Shown: positions 1 to 12,969, counted from the first letter of the stretch. The stretch is 64,000 nucleotides of DNA from Aphelocoma coerulescens (GCF_041296385.1 NC_091017.1:78483055-78547054); one strand, 5' to 3'. The notes: generated by a model not told the origin, from the letters alone. Translations and numbers: made by a program.

Positions 1-2854
1 AATGACCGGATCGCTCCACGACTGGATGGGAACAGGTGATGTTTTTTTCCTTCCTTTCTTGTTCCCATCTGTCCTTTGTTCCATAGGAGACCGAGGAGAG
101 ACAGAAACGAGATCGGTTTGATATTCCCCCTTTCTGTGCATCCGCCTCTTCCCGAGGAACAGGGACGCGGCTTGGGCCCGCTCCAGGCGCCGGGAGAGGG
201 GGGATGCCGGCGGAGCCACGGATAAAACCCCAAGAAAATCCCAAGAAACCCCCAAACCTCAACTTTTGATCTCTTAAAAAGCCAAAAGTGGCTGGGTTGG
301 GGCTGCTCCGACCCTGAGCTCCGGATGGGCCCTCGGGAAGATGCTCCAGGGACACCCTCAGGGTTATCCCAACCCAATTTATCCCCATTCCCAAACCCTT
401 TCCCTGCATTTTGTGGCCACTCTCAGCCCCTCTCCTCCCCAAAATCCATCAATTCCTCCTCCAAACCCAACCCCAAGGCAATAACCCAGTGGCCAAAAGC
501 CCCTGGGAGCATCCCAAATCCCAAATTCCCGGCTGAAATCCCCATGGGAGCTGCCCAGAGAAAGTTTTGAGCTTCTGTTCCCTTTTCTTTCCCCAGTCAG
601 GAGAATTTTGCAGGATTTGCTCCTCGCTTCTGGGTCAGATGAGCGGGGATGGAACTGGGAATATTTTCTGTGCCTGATCCCAGCCATGCAGAGTTTCTCC
701 TTAAGGTCTCTTCGTTTGGAATTCTCCTCAGGAAGAAGAGATCCTTTTCTGGAGTATCCTCTTTTTTAAAAATTTTAAAATCTATTTCTTTCAGATCATT
801 TCTTTTATCTCCCTTCCTCCGCCAGCCATTCCCAAAAAAATCGCTTTTAAATCCCAACCTGCCAGCACGGCCTGGGATTTATCCCGGTTTTCCAAACAAG
901 CTTCTTTATTTCTAATAAAAATTCTGCTACCCTCCCAAATTTCAGACCTTTTTCCAACCCATCCGGCTTTTCCCTGGCCTGGATCTCCCGATAATTCCCC
1001 CAAAAAAGGGTGGGATGTGAGGTGTTTGTGCATCCTTGCAAGACTCCAGCCTCTGATCTTCTCCAGGCCATGGAGAAAATTCCAAAAGCACAACAAGAAC
1101 CATCTTCCCCCACTCTGGAAGGAAAAGAAGCCCCAGGGAGGTTTCTTCCTTCATTCCCAACACAAAATTCCAGGGAATGCGGGACTGCGAGGGAAGGAGG
1201 GAGGGAGGGATCCAGGGATATTTTAAAAAATGGGAATTTGGAGTTGTTGTTAAAACAGTATTTACATCCCAAATATTTGAGCATAAAACCTGGATAAGGA
1301 GGCAGCTCCAAGGACCCACAGAGTGGGAATATCCCAATATTTCCTCTCTCCCAGGATTTCCTCTCTGCGAAGGGGGCTGGGATTTATCCCGTTATCCCGA
1401 AGTTTCATCCTTCTCCCTGTACTGAAGATTCCCACCTGCTCCCTTTCCACCTCTCTGCTCCTTCCCCTCTTCCCAACCCATCTCAAAACCCTTGGGAAAA
1501 GAGGTTTTAGAACCCACTGGGGAAACAGGGAAAAGGGGGGAGAAAAGGAAAGAAAGGAACCAAACCAAGCCCCAAACACCAACTGCATCCAGAGGAAACT
1601 CCACGTGGGATTTGCTGCCGAAGCGAAGGGCTTGGTGCCCTTGAGACCAGCCCGGGGCTCCTCCTTCCTCAAGGAATCCCGAAATTCCCCTTTTTGGGAT
1701 CTTTTTAAAATTCCTTTCTTTCAGCTCAGCCAAAATTTCCACACACCCCCCCCAGCCTCCAGCACCTCCATCCCACAGCCCAGGGAGCCTTAAAAACAGG
1801 GAAAAACCTCTGGGATGAGGCCCTGGACCAAGGATGTCACCCTGAGGTGGCCCAGAAAAGCGGGATTGGGAAGGGATGGAAGCCCGTTCCATGTGGGATA
1901 TGCAGCATTTGTATCAAAGCAAGAAGGGATTTTCTTCTCCATTCCCAGAAAAAGAGAGGGAAGTTTGTGGGGGAGGGAAGGTTTGGGGAAGAGGAAGAAA
2001 ATACTTTTCAGAACCGTTTTTTCCTGGTTTTGGGAAGTTTGGGGAAGTTTTCCGCTTCCCTTGAGGATGTGGAATGAAGCGGAAAGCACCACAGCTCTGT
2101 TCCTTCCCAAAATCCCCTTTCCATCAGAACAACTCTGCATCTTCCAAACTGCTCACGGGGACCTTGTGGTCCCAAGGAAACGCAGCAGCCACGTGGAAAT
2201 GCATGGAATAAGTCAGGATGTCACCCCTGGGTGATGCTGGCTCCAAGTGTTCCTCCACATCCCGAAATACACGGGGAAGGTTCCTCCAGCTCATCCTTAG
2301 GGATCTCTGAGTTCCAGGGAGGTTTTCCCGTTCCTCTCCCAGAGTTTAGTTCTCCTTTAAGGACAAATTACTGAACCTTTCCTTCTTTTTGGGAAAACTG
2401 CCTTAAAATCAAAATCAATCCATGCTCCCAGTTAAAAATCAGGGAAATAAATCCATATTTAGTTTGAGCTATTTTCAGGATGTCTGCAAGGCAAAACTCA
2501 TTTTCCTACACGGAATGGCCCGGACTGGTAATGGGAAGAGAAATCAGCAGGTTTTTTTAGGAGGTAAAACCCCATTTTCCTGCATGGAATATCCAGGATT
2601 GAGGACGGGAACGGAAATTAGGATTCTAAGGAATAAAGGGGGTGCTGGTGTGGGATAACCAGGAGGTGTTGCCCCCCCTTTGAGCATCCTCAACCCAAAT
2701 AAATCCCCAACCAAGCCTCAGCAACCCGGATGAGGAGATCCCAAGATGAATCCTTTGCCCAGCGATTTCCAGGGCTCTGGGATCCGGGATCTGGGCAGGA
2801 AGTTGTTAATATTTGGGAACGAGGAGGTACCTGCTCCTCCTCGCACAGAACCCC

Positions 2855-3085
2855 TCCGTCAAAGCTCATTTGCATTCATTAAGAGCCCGAGGTGATTAGC
2901 ACAGCCCTCCCCCCTTGCCCGCCCGTGAAAGGTCCCTCTCTCCCGTCGGAGCTCCGGGGATCGAGGCCGATCGGGTGACAGAGCAAAGAATTCGCTCTGA
3001 AAGAAGATTCATCCCCAGGGTCCGGCGCGGAGGCCTCGGCAGAGGCGGCTCCATGCGGATTTGGGAGGCTCTGCTCCGCCGGGAT
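2855..3085. promoter_or_regulatory. Candidate conserved non-coding stretch
   Basis: CTCATTTGCATTCATTAAGA with an octamer-like ATTTGCAT and homeodomain-like ATTA sits beside CpG-bearing unique sequence. The call rests on texture only. Confidence 0.25.
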
Positions 3086-3249
3086 GCGTCCACGTTATCC
3101 CAGCAGCTCCTGCCCCTGCCCGTGGAGCGGGAGATGGGGACGATTCCCAGGATGATCAGGAATGTTATCCTTCGTGTTCTGTCCTTCCTGCCTTGGCGTG
3201 GGAGATGGGGCGTTGATGTTGGCATGAGTTGAATGTCCACTTCCTGGGG

Positions 3250-3489
3250 CCATTCCTGTCCCCCTCAGGCCATTCCCATCTCCCTGAGGCAATTCCCGTC
3301 TCCCTGAGGCCATTCCCATCTCATTGAGGCCATTCCCATCTCCCTGAGGCCATTCCCGTCCCCCTCAGGCCATTCCCATCTCCCTGAGGCCATTCCGGTC
3401 TCCCTGAGGCCATTCCCATCTCCCTGAGGCGATTCCCGTCTCCCTGAGGCGATTCCCGTCTCCCTGAGGCCATGCAGGTCTCCCTGAGG
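3250..3489. repeat. Minisatellite, 12 x 20 bp
   Basis: Twelve consecutive 20-bp units follow the pattern CCATTCCCATCTCCCTGAGG with scattered substitutions, mostly CCCATC/CCCGTC and CTGAGG/CTCAGG variants. There are no indels, and the array ends abruptly before GTCTCCAAG. Unit variants alternate, which suggests unequal exchange of multi-unit blocks. Confidence 0.95.
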
Positions 3490-4117
3490 GTCTCCAAGAA
3501 GGTCAAGACTGTCTCCCAGACAGGTTTCCCAATCCTGTCCCTCCAAGGATCACCCCAGGAATTTCTCCTTGGATTTTGGTCTAAACTCTGCACCCAAAGT
3601 CATCCTGAACGTGAGATCAGTGTCCCAAAACCTCCTCCACTTGGATCCCAGTTGGACACAGCCTCCTGAGCAGGAGGATGAAGAAAATCCCAATGAGGGA
3701 CCACAGGCAGGCCCTCAGGGGCACCTGCTGGGCATCCCATGGGCTCCCTACCATTCCAGAGGGCATCCATTAGATGCCAAGAGATCTGCTCTGATGGATG
3801 CTGGAATTTTCGGAGCTGCTGGTGGCTTTTGGAGGCATCTGGAGCCCAAACCCGAAGTCTCCGGTCATTCCATGAGTGTTTGACTGCCAGCACTTGGCTC
3901 CCAGGAGCATCCAACACTGGGGTGTCCTCTGGAAGGGAGAGGAGAGCTCCTGGAAACCTGGCTGGGAGAGTGTCCCAAAGAACATACTGGAACTCCTGGA
4001 GACCACCAAGGGAGACAGGGAATGCCCACGGGAGCAGACGCTCTTTGGATGCTCAACTCAAGCCAACACAGACCCTCCATCTCCCCTGGCTTTAAATCCC
4101 ACACCTGGGTTTAAAGA

Positions 4118-4440
4118 TGGATCCTGATCCCAAATTTCCAGATCCCAACGTGGGTGTGGGACGAAGGATGGACCCTTGGACACTCAGCCCCCCGGATCAG
4201 GATGGGAATTGCCACCGGTGCTCCCCGCTCAGCACCAGGATAATCACAAAGCACAACTGCCCAGGGATGGGGGATTTGAAACCAGATCCTAATCCCGCAT
4301 TTCCTGGTCCCAACATGGGTGGGGGACTGAGGTTGGACCCGCGGACACTCATCCTCTGGGATCAGGGGTGGGAATTGCCACCGGTGCTCCTTGCTCGGAT
4401 TCAGTGCTGGGATACTCACAAAGCCTGGAGAGGATGGGCT
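4118..4440. repeat. Tandem duplication, 2 x ~166 bp
   Basis: Two diverged copies (about 4118-4283 and 4284-4440) share blocks such as GGGAATTGCCACCGGTGCTC (4204 and 4370) and GATCCTRATCCC (4120 and 4285), offset by 165-166 bp. Divergence shows the duplication is not recent. No coding content is supported. Confidence 0.85.
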
Positions 4441-5334
4441 GGCACTTCCAGGGATGGATCCCAATGCTCCGAGCTGCCGTAAAATCCCCGGCATGTCCCT
4501 GTCCCGCTCCATTGTCCACCTCTGGCACGAGACGGTTCTCATTAAGGCCTGCAATTGATCTCCTGGCTTTGAAGGAAACAAGAAAGGAGGAACAAATCCA
4601 ACGGGATCCTCCTTCCTCCGGCCCAGGGGAACAAATCTGGCTTTAATTTCTTTTCCTTTTGTCGTTCCAGTCGGGATTTCACTTTAACGACGCTGCCTTC
4701 CCCATCCCTCTCCTTCTGCTCCTCGAGAAACCGGGACGTCCCCTCTGCTTTCCATGTTCCCTCCCTTTGTTCTCCATGGTTGATTTATGAAAGACTTTTC
4801 CCTCCCCAAATCCCTCATTTTGGGAGTCAAGGACCCCCAAAATCGGTGGTTCCCACCCTGGAGTTCAGAAGAGCCGTGCTGGGGCTCGTTCAGATGTTCC
4901 TGACTGGCTCTAAATATTCCAGCTCCGCTGGGAAGGTGCCGGAGGGCCACACCTTTGGAGCCATCCTTTGGGAAGGAGCTGTGGGTTGATGCTCCCGGAT
5001 GGTTTTGATTTCCAGTTCTTCCTGGAGAAAAGCCACTCCAGCTCTGGAATAATTCACCCTCAAGCAGGTAGGAAGAGGGATCCAGTGGGATTGATTTCTC
5101 CGGGGGATTCAATCCTGCGTGGAAGCCCTGTGGAAAACCTGGGAGAGATGATAAAAGTCACCTTCCTTCCCTGACCTCACTGGCACAAATCCCGGCGGCG
5201 CCTGCGGAGAAGCTGCTCCGAGGCAGCGTGATGATGGCACCTGGAAAAAAAAAGCAAGGATTTCGGGATTAAGGTGGGGAAAGGCATGGAGCATAATGGT
5301 CTTTTAATCAGCAAAGAGACCCAACTCCAGGTCT

Positions 5335-5600
5335 TTTAAGCAGAAAAAGGTTTTTTTTTATTTTTTCACTTGGCACAGGCATCAAAAAGTTATTAAAAGG
5401 GCCTGGTTAAATATCTCATTAATGAAGATGAACGAGGCCCCAGATTTGTTTTTAAACACTTCAAAGCCGTTTTTTTTTCTGACCTCCCAAAGTGTGAGTG
5501 TGGAGGGGATCGCAGTGCCTTCAAATGTTCCTTATTTCTGGAATTTTACAGCAGCTTTAACAGATTTCAGTGCCAGAGCTGCTGCTACTCACCCTAGGAG
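5335..5600. promoter_or_regulatory. Candidate conserved non-coding stretch
   Basis: Unique AT-rich sequence including ATCTCATTAATGAAGATGAA stands out from the surrounding ATCCC-rich DNA and is free of repeats. Confidence 0.25.
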
Positions 5601-5901
5601 GGAGAGCTCAGGCTGGGAGATGAGGAAAATCCATCTGGTGATGCAGGAACCCCCCAGGGATCTGAGGGGCTGCTCTGCACATCCCAACGCTCCATCCCAT
5701 GGGAGATGGTTACGGTGGGATTGAACCGGCTCCCTCCTGCTGGGAGCACATTGGAGAGCCAGGGAAGGAACAGCTCCAGGGGGTGAGGGATCTCAGCCCC
5801 CAGAAATCCCAGCTGGTGCTGCCCCACATGGAAAACTGGGAAGGAGGCAGGTTATCCCACCATCCCATGATCCAGGCATTCCAGTCTGGGACAAGATTTG
5901 C

Positions 5902-6320
5902 CATGGAATCATGGAATGGTTTGGGTGGGAAGGGACCTGAAAGTTGATCCAGTTCCACCCCTTCCATGGGCAGGGACACCTCCCACTATCCCAGCTGGAT
6001 CCAAGCCCCAGTGTCCAGCCTGGCCTTGGGCCCTGCCAGGGATCCAGGGACAGCCCCAGCTGCTCTGGCAATTCCAGCCCAGCCCCTCCCCACCCTCCCA
6101 GCCAGCAATTCCTTCCCAACATCCCACCCCAAGCTCCCCTTTCCCACTGGGAAGCCATTCCCTGCCTCCTGGCCCTCCAGCCCTTGGCCCCAGTCCCTCT
6201 GCAGCTCTCCTGGAGCCCCTTTAGGCCCTGCAAGGGGCTCCCAGCTCTCCCTGGCTCCTTCCCTTCTCCAGGGGAACATTCCCAGCTCTCCCAGCCTGCC
6301 TCCAGAGCAGAGGGGCTCCA
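5902..6320 (-). mobile_element. CR1: CR1 LINE 3' fragment
   Basis: The plus strand begins GAATCATGGAATGGTTTGGG, the reverse complement of a CR1 3' end, and runs about 420 bp through the conserved CATGGGCAGGGACACCTCCC and CAGCCCCAGCTGCTCTGG blocks. It is 5'-truncated and directly followed by a second copy in the same orientation. Confidence 0.93.
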
Positions 6321-6610
6321 GAATGCTGGAATACTTTGGGTGGGAAGGGACTTTAAATCCCATTCAGTCCCACCCCTTCCATGGGCAGGGACACTTCCCA
6401 CTATCCCAGGTGGATCCAAGCCCCAATGTCCAGCCTGCCCTTGGACATTCCCAGGGATCCAGGGGCAGCCCCAGCTGCTCTGGCAATTCCAACCCAGCCC
6501 CTCCCCACCCTCCCAGCCAGCAATTCCTTCCCAAATCCAGTCTAAATCTCCCCTATGCCAGTTTAAAGCCATCACCCCTTGTCCTGGGACCAGGTCAAAG
6601 GGGGTGAGCT
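6321..6610 (-). mobile_element. CR1: CR1 LINE 3' fragment, tandem with preceding copy
   Basis: A second CR1 3' end (GAATACTTTGGGTGGGAAGG) starts where the first copy stops. It differs at its 5' side (TTTAAAGCCATCACCCCTTG), so it is a different subfamily or a longer divergent copy. Confidence 0.9.
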
Positions 6611-6869
6611 CCGAACTGTTATTAATGAGGCCAAACCTTCAGGCTGCCCCACAAATCCCCAACCCAAAAGAATCCCGAGCCCCAAATACAAAATATCCCG
6701 GAATCTTGAGCCCAAATAAAAAACATCCCAGAATCCTGAGCCCCAAAATAAAAAACACCCCAGCTCCTGCCAAGGCCGGGAATGGGAGGAGCCTGGTTTC
6801 AGATGGGTTTTTGATACACAGCCCCAGAGAAGCTCCTGGGTGCCTTATTTGAAGAAGGATGGCATTAAA

Positions 6870-7215
6870 ATCACCCTCCCCATTACCCGACACTAATGGG
6901 GCTCAGTGCATTATTCCTATCAAAGTGCAATTTGCATTTACAAAGGGATCCCGGGAAGTGATGGATGGGGAAGGAATGGAGAAAGCCTTGTAAAGCCGAG
7001 CGTGCTCATGGTGGAGGAACTTCCCGGCACCAGGCGGTTTTCCCTACACCTTCCCCTCCACCCCACAGCCCGTGACGTCGGCTGAAATGAACATTCCGGC
7101 CCTCGCCTTTCACCCCGCAGCCCACCAATAAAAGCTGGAAGAGCTGGAGGAGTGGGAATACTCATTTATCTTCATTAGGACTCTGGCCAGCTCCTCTGAT
7201 CACCACGTCGGCGTC
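6870..7215. promoter_or_regulatory. Candidate conserved non-coding stretch
   Basis: CAAAGTGCAATTTGCATTTA, CACCAATAAAAGC and ATTTATCTTCATTAGGACTC are unique, with octamer-like and GATA-like words. Confidence 0.3.
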
Positions 7216-7494
7216 GCTGGGGAGAGAAAAGCTACTGTTCCTTTTTCCCTGGATTCCCGGCCCACACAGCCGAGCAAAGGGCTGGGATCCCACTCAGCAC
7301 CTGCCCTGGGCAAAGGGAGAAATGGGATTTCGGGGGGATTCCCCTTCTCTCTGCTCCTTCACGGAAGCAGAGCTCTGGGAGAGCAGTGGGGAGAGACAAG
7401 GAGAAAGCAAATTAATGCCAGGAGTTCCCATCAGGGAGGGAGATTAAAGAGGAGGAGCCCTGCTAGACAGGCCGAAGGGGGAATGGGAGACTCG

Positions 7495-7572
7495 GGAATG
7501 ATCCCGTGCACGGCCTGGAGTTGGACTCGATGATCCCTGGGGTCCCTTCCCACTCATTCCATGACTCCGTGA
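7495..7572 (+). mobile_element. CR1: CR1 3'-terminal fragment
   Basis: GGAGTTGGACTCGATGATCC, then GGTCCCTTCCCACTCATTCC and CATGACTCCGTGAT, is the classic CR1 3' terminus. Confidence 0.88.
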
Positions 7573-9274
7573 TCTGTGGCTCAAGGATCTTAAAGGGATA
7601 AAAAACGCTCTGGCCCCAAAGCTCAACCCCCGTCCCAAATCCCCACATTTCCAACTTGCATCGCCTGCTTAGAGGTCCCATTTTTGGCAAGGGGGACAAT
7701 TTTGGGAAAAGCACTGCCCTCTCTCTGCCCTTCCCAAGGTTTCCTCCCACGGACGCGTGGAAAGTCCCCTCAAATCCCCTCCCAAGCCCCCTGCAAACCT
7801 TGCTGGGATGCTGAGGGACAGATCCAGGTGCTGCTGTCCTCAGGGATGTCACACATCCTCCCTGGACACTGGTGGAATGACCCCATTCCTGGGGTCATGG
7901 AATGACCAGAGACCTCAGGGGTGGGTTCCAAATTCCTTCTGAAATCCGTCGGCAGCTCCCTGAAAATGCTTCCAGTGTCTGCCATCATCATCTGAATGAT
8001 GTCACCTGGAATGGGACAACATCTTTGGGGAATCCCAGTGGAAAAGTGGCATCGGGATGCTGCTGCTGCCAGGGGGTGGGGTTCATCCCACCTGTGGGCA
8101 TCCATAAACGAGGCGTCTGCTCCAGGATGGCTCTTTGGGGTTCCCTGGGACTCTCGGAGACGGAGGCCTCTCCTCCCAAGATCGAGGGGCAGGATCTGTC
8201 CTCCCATGGAAGCGACCATGCCTTGGGATGGGAGGAATCTCCTGGAAGTGCCTCATGGCCTGGCACAGCTCAATTCCATGGCAGTGAAAAAAGATAAGGA
8301 GGGATGAACTTGGCTGATCGACTCCGGGCTGGGAAAAGGGAGACTGGAAAAATCCCTGGCTGAGCCAGGACATTCACTGGGAAGACACCAAGATTCCCAA
8401 ACGTTTCCCCTGGCTGGACACCGACATTTCACCTGTCCAGGCTTCCTCAGTCCCCTCACCCTGGCTTGGCCACCTGAAATCCCACAGATGAATCCCAGGT
8501 GGGAGAGTCACCTCTGATCTCCCAGCTCTGGGAAGATTGCAGGGACCTAAAGCTGGGTGAGACAAATCCCTCATCCCCAAGTAGAGGAGGAAGCAGGATT
8601 TGGAGTCCTCAGAGCACCAACTTCCCAAGAATGAGGGAATTTGGCGTTCTTTCTTCTTATTGTAGTTTTGGGATCATTTTTCTCTGATGTCTTTCCCCCC
8701 GATTTCATTTGGGGATCCTCAGCCTCACTCCAGGCTCCGACCCCAGCTGAGGTGGCAAAAGTGTGGAGCCAGGGGTGACCCCTCAGCCCTGTCCCCAGCA
8801 CCAAATCCCCCCTGGAGAGGAGCAAACGAATCCAGCAGGGAATTCTGGCACTAAAAATGACGGATTGGGAGCAGTGCTGCTCTCCCAGCGTTTTACAGGC
8901 TGCTCCCACAGGAGTTATTGCCTGGATTTTCCTGGTTTATGGGATTAACAACCACATTAGCTCTGCCCTTCCCAACTCTCCCTGTGCCTGGTAAGGAGCT
9001 TTTTTTGTCTAATTACCCAAGCAACATCGTTAAGTCTCACTCAGCCATCCTTGGCCAGATTTGGGCTCTGCTCTGGACTCACAAAAGGTCCCCAGGCCTG
9101 AAAAACGTCGAAATCACAGCAGAAATTTGCAAAAAGTCCTTTTTGTACCTAAAACCCACCTCAGGATCTGAGAAATGGGAAAGAACAAACAAAACACCTC
9201 CTTTTCCTCCCACCTGTCCTGCCAAATACACAAGGACACCACAGATTTTCATGGCCTGGAATTGGGTCTGGGAG

Positions 9275-9482
9275 GGTCAGGCTGGAGAGCAGGGAAGGTT
9301 CTTCTCCCAGAGAGTGCTGGGCACTGCCCAGGCTCCCCAGGGAATGGGCACAGCCCCAAGGCTGCCAGAGCTCCAGGAGCGTTTGGGCAGCGCTGCCAGG
9401 GATGCCCAGGGTGGGGTTGGATCCATGATCCTGCGGGTCCCTTTCCAACTCAGGATATTCTGCAATTCCAGGATTCATGGAA
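9275..9482 (+). mobile_element. CR1: CR1 fragment, divergent subfamily
   Basis: CTGCCAGGGATGCCCAGGGT, GGTTGGATCCATGATCCTGC and GGTCCCTTTCCAACTCAGGA are ordered as in CR1 3' ends. Confidence 0.82.
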
Positions 9483-9577
9483 ACGAGGAGTTCTGTGCCT
9501 GTGCGGGACACAGGGAAGGAGGGATGGATGATGGACAGGGATACAAGGATGGGCAGAGCTTCCACCCCTCAGTGATG

Positions 9578-9660
9578 CAATCGCAGAACAATTCAGGTGG
9601 AAACATCTCCCAGATCATCGACCCCAACCACTGACCCAGCAGGGCCCTGGGCTTCACTCC
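9578..9660 (-). mobile_element. CR1: CR1 3' fragment, divergent
   Basis: ATCATCGACCCCAACCACTG after a degenerate AATTCAGGTGGAAAC matches the reverse complement of a CR1 subfamily 3' end. Confidence 0.7.
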
Positions 9661-9841
9661 CTCCCTGCCTCCCACCTGGCTCAGCTCTCTCCACGCATTT
9701 GTTCCTTCCCTTTCCCTGTGTGCCCATGGAGGAGCCTGTTTGAACAAGGGATTTGCTTTGCTGACCACACAGAGAGCTGGGAGCAGCTCCTGACCACGAG
9801 TGACCTTCAGCCCCAGGCCACGGAGGCCACCCCACAGCTGG

Positions 9842-10112
9842 GGGTCAGGCTCTGCTCCCAGGGAACCTGGGATAGGACAAGGGGATCTTGTCTTAACTGT
9901 GCTGGGGAGGCTCAGGTTGGACAAGAGCGGGAATTTCCTCATGGGAAGGGTGCTCAGGCCTCGGAAGTGCCCCGGGAGCTTTGGAGTCGCCATCCCTGGA
10001 GGTGTCCAAGGAACAACTGGATGCTGGTCTGGGCCACAAGGTGGGAACCAGGCAGAGGACTGACTCCACGATCCTGGAGGGCTTTTCCAATCTCAGTGAT
10101 CCCAGGATTGTC
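9842..10112 (+). mobile_element. CR1: CR1 fragment
   Basis: TCTGCTCCCAGGGAACCTGG, CATCCCTGGAGGTGTCCAAG and CTCCACGATCCTGGAGGGCT are diagnostic ordered CR1 3' blocks. Confidence 0.87.
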
Positions 10113-11676
10113 CATAACTGTGAGAACTCAGCACCTCGGGGAGAATTCCGTCCTCCTGGAACAACAGCTGCAGGCCAGCTGGGCTCCCAGGTCACTGAGG
10201 CGTCCGAACTGCACCTCTGCCTTTAGGTGGGAATATCTGGGAGCTGAATCCTGGCCGGAGTCCAGCTGGAACCCCTCGCTGGGGACAGAAGGACCCTGAT
10301 CCGTGTCACTGAGATAAGACTGGAAGGGCCCCACAGCCGAGCTCAGGCAGGGAGCCTCGGGGTTCATGAGAGGCTCAGAAAACGGCTCAGTTCCTGATTC
10401 TGGGAAGGAAAAATTCCTGTTGGGAGAAACCTTAGGGTAGAGGTGGGAATGAGAGCTGCTTCAAGAACTGTTCCCAGCCACGGGGTTTTCGGGAAGAGCT
10501 GGGTTTGATCCAACAAGACAGAAAAGCCCAAAGGGGGCATTTAAACCCACTTGTTCCCGGATTGTTTTGACAATCCAGTAGGAATCCTGACTTCCCACCG
10601 GGAAGCAGCTCCCATCACCTCCTGATCCCAGAGCTGGGGAATCTGAGCTGCCTCCTGCCCGTGCTGAGCAGGATCAGGATGCCTTTGGATGGACTTTGGA
10701 GGCGCTTCCAGCCCATTCCCGACCTGTGCAGGGGTCCCTGGGCAGGCCCTGCTCCAGCTCAGTCCCCTCCTGTTGGTTCTCCAACCTTGGAGATGCTGCA
10801 GCCCCAACACTCCCACCCCACCCCCACCATCCTCCTCAATTCCAGCCTCTCTGGATCCAGTTCCATCCCCTCCCTGCTTGCAGAATTCCGTGATGGATTT
10901 GGAGGCCGTTGGAAAACGTTTTCCTCAACTAAACAACTGCAAACCTTGGGATCTTCCTTCCCTGGCCACCATTCCCTCTGGTCTCTCAGCAGCCCAATTC
11001 CAGACCAGCTCCAGCCCCTCCGTGCCCTTCCAGCACTGCAGCCCAAAATTTGGGATCACTGGCACCAACTAAACATGGATGGTTGGACAATTCCCAGCTC
11101 ATACCTTCCCTCTTCCATCATTTTTTGGTGTTTCCCTGAGCATCCCTCGTCCATCACCCCGAAGCAAACACCCTCAGCTTTCCTCGGGAGCAATTTCCCC
11201 AAGAGGGTGGGGAGAGAGAGGCTGGAAAAGAATATTTAGGAGGGAGCCAAGAACCTGGGTGTGTCTCAGGAAGGCCAGGATGTGCCTTAGTCATCGGCTT
11301 ATCCATCTGGGAATGAGGGCAGGGTCACTGCGGGGTCATGGATGTCCCACCTCACATTCACCTGCTCTTGAGTTTTGGGAAGGGGGAACCGTCCCAGGGT
11401 GTTCCCAGATGACCGGAAAAGCAAATAAAATCACAACGAACCCAAAAGCGAGGGAGGAATCCGTCCCCTCCTGCAGCGGGGAACTTCCTGGTTGGAATTC
11501 CAGCATGCAAATCTCCCCCACCCATCCCACTCCCGGGCAGACGGGGAGGATCAAAAGTGCCAGGGAAGCGGGAGGGTGGTGGGAGGGAGGAGAGGACGGG
11601 ATCCTGGTGGAGCTTTCTCCAGGCCAGCTGACACAGGCACTGTGGGATCCCAGCTTGGGAAGGAATCTGTTTTCAT

Positions 11677-11790
11677 GGAATGGTTTGTGCTGGAAAGGAC
11701 CTCACAGAGCATCCACTTCCAACCCCATGGGACACCTTCCCCTGGACCAGGCTGTTCCAAGCCCCCATTCCCAGGTGGAAATGAGGTGGA
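11677..11790 (-). mobile_element. CR1: CR1 3' fragment
   Basis: CATGGAATGGTTTGTGCTGG, then CCAACCCCATGGGACACCTT, is a diverged reverse-complement CR1 3' end. Confidence 0.85.
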
Positions 11791-12544
11791 AAAACCAGGG
11801 ATTCTCTCTGTCTGTGCTCCAGGAATTGAGCCTTCCCTGGTGACAATCCCAGCTGCTCCAGGCACAGCCTTAATCAGCAAAAAGGAGCCTTCTGGAAACT
11901 GAAAAAAATGAAATTAGAAATAAAATAATGCAGATTAACGTGAATTTTTGCAATTGGAATTAATGACTCTCCCTTAGGAATTCAGGGCTGCACGTTTGGA
12001 AATGATCCAAGCTGGGAAGACCCGAGTTTGGGAAAGCTGGGCCTGGTTGGCCATGGCACATCTTCACCAGTATCATGGAAGTGTCTGGGATCGTAGAAGA
12101 GTCTGGGATCATCCTCCGTCCATGAGGACACCTGGCAAGGCCAAGCCTTCACCCACTGGATGACCTCCACAAAAGCAGGGAGCCAAATCCATCCTGCCCC
12201 TTGGGAACGCTCCAGGCACAGTCCGGGGCCGTGCCCGAGAATCACCTGGGCAATGATTTAATAATTTAATTAAACCGTGAGGATAATTGGAGTCTGAAGC
12301 CTGGAACTGCTTAATTTGCTGGGATAGACACAGCCCCAGGGCTTTCGCTCCAGCCCATCCCCAGGAAAGCATCCCAAGGCTGGGAATTATCCGAGCAGGT
12401 GTGAGACGGGGTCAGGCCTGAGGGTTTGGTCTCCAGCTGAGGCCGGGGGTGGGGAAATCTCGCCCCTGGTAACCCCACAAGGCCAGTCCTGACATATTCC
12501 CTGCTCCGTGTCCAACCCTGGGATGGGTTTCCAACGAAACCAGC

Positions 12545-12612
12545 GGAGGATGAGTCACGGAATTCGGGTTTGGGTTGGAAAGGATCTGAAAGATCTTCTC
12601 ATCCCAAGCCTC
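12545..12612 (-). mobile_element. CR1: CR1 3' fragment, short
   Basis: GGTTTGGGTTGGAAAGGATC marks a very short CR1 3' terminus. Confidence 0.65.
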
Positions 12613-12969
12613 CTTCCAGCACCTGGGAGCCAGACCCCAGCCAGATCCTATCGACCCCTGCCTGTCCCCACAGGCCCCAGGCTGGTCTGGCCTCCTGCAG
12701 ACAGAGCTCCCAAACCGCTCCTGAATCCAGGGAACACCGGAGCCGGGTGGGAGAGCTGCGACTCCGCCACTCCTGGGGTCTGGATGGGCGGGATCGTGCC
12801 CAGGATTGTTTGTTCCTGGGGATTTTCTGCCTGTGTTGGTGGCCACAGTGGAGCTCTGATGCCAGAGTGTCCAGGAGATGACCTTGAAATCCACGTGTGC
12901 CCAGCATTCCCTTAGGGATGAGCTGCATCTGCATCCCTTGTGTCTGGAGCTGCCTTTTCCCAAGCAATC

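Noticed and set aside
5944..6852. Open frame of about 300 codons on the plus strand
   Set aside because: It lies across two CR1 3' fragments read antisense. The Pro/Ser-rich translation recurs at every similar CR1 copy.
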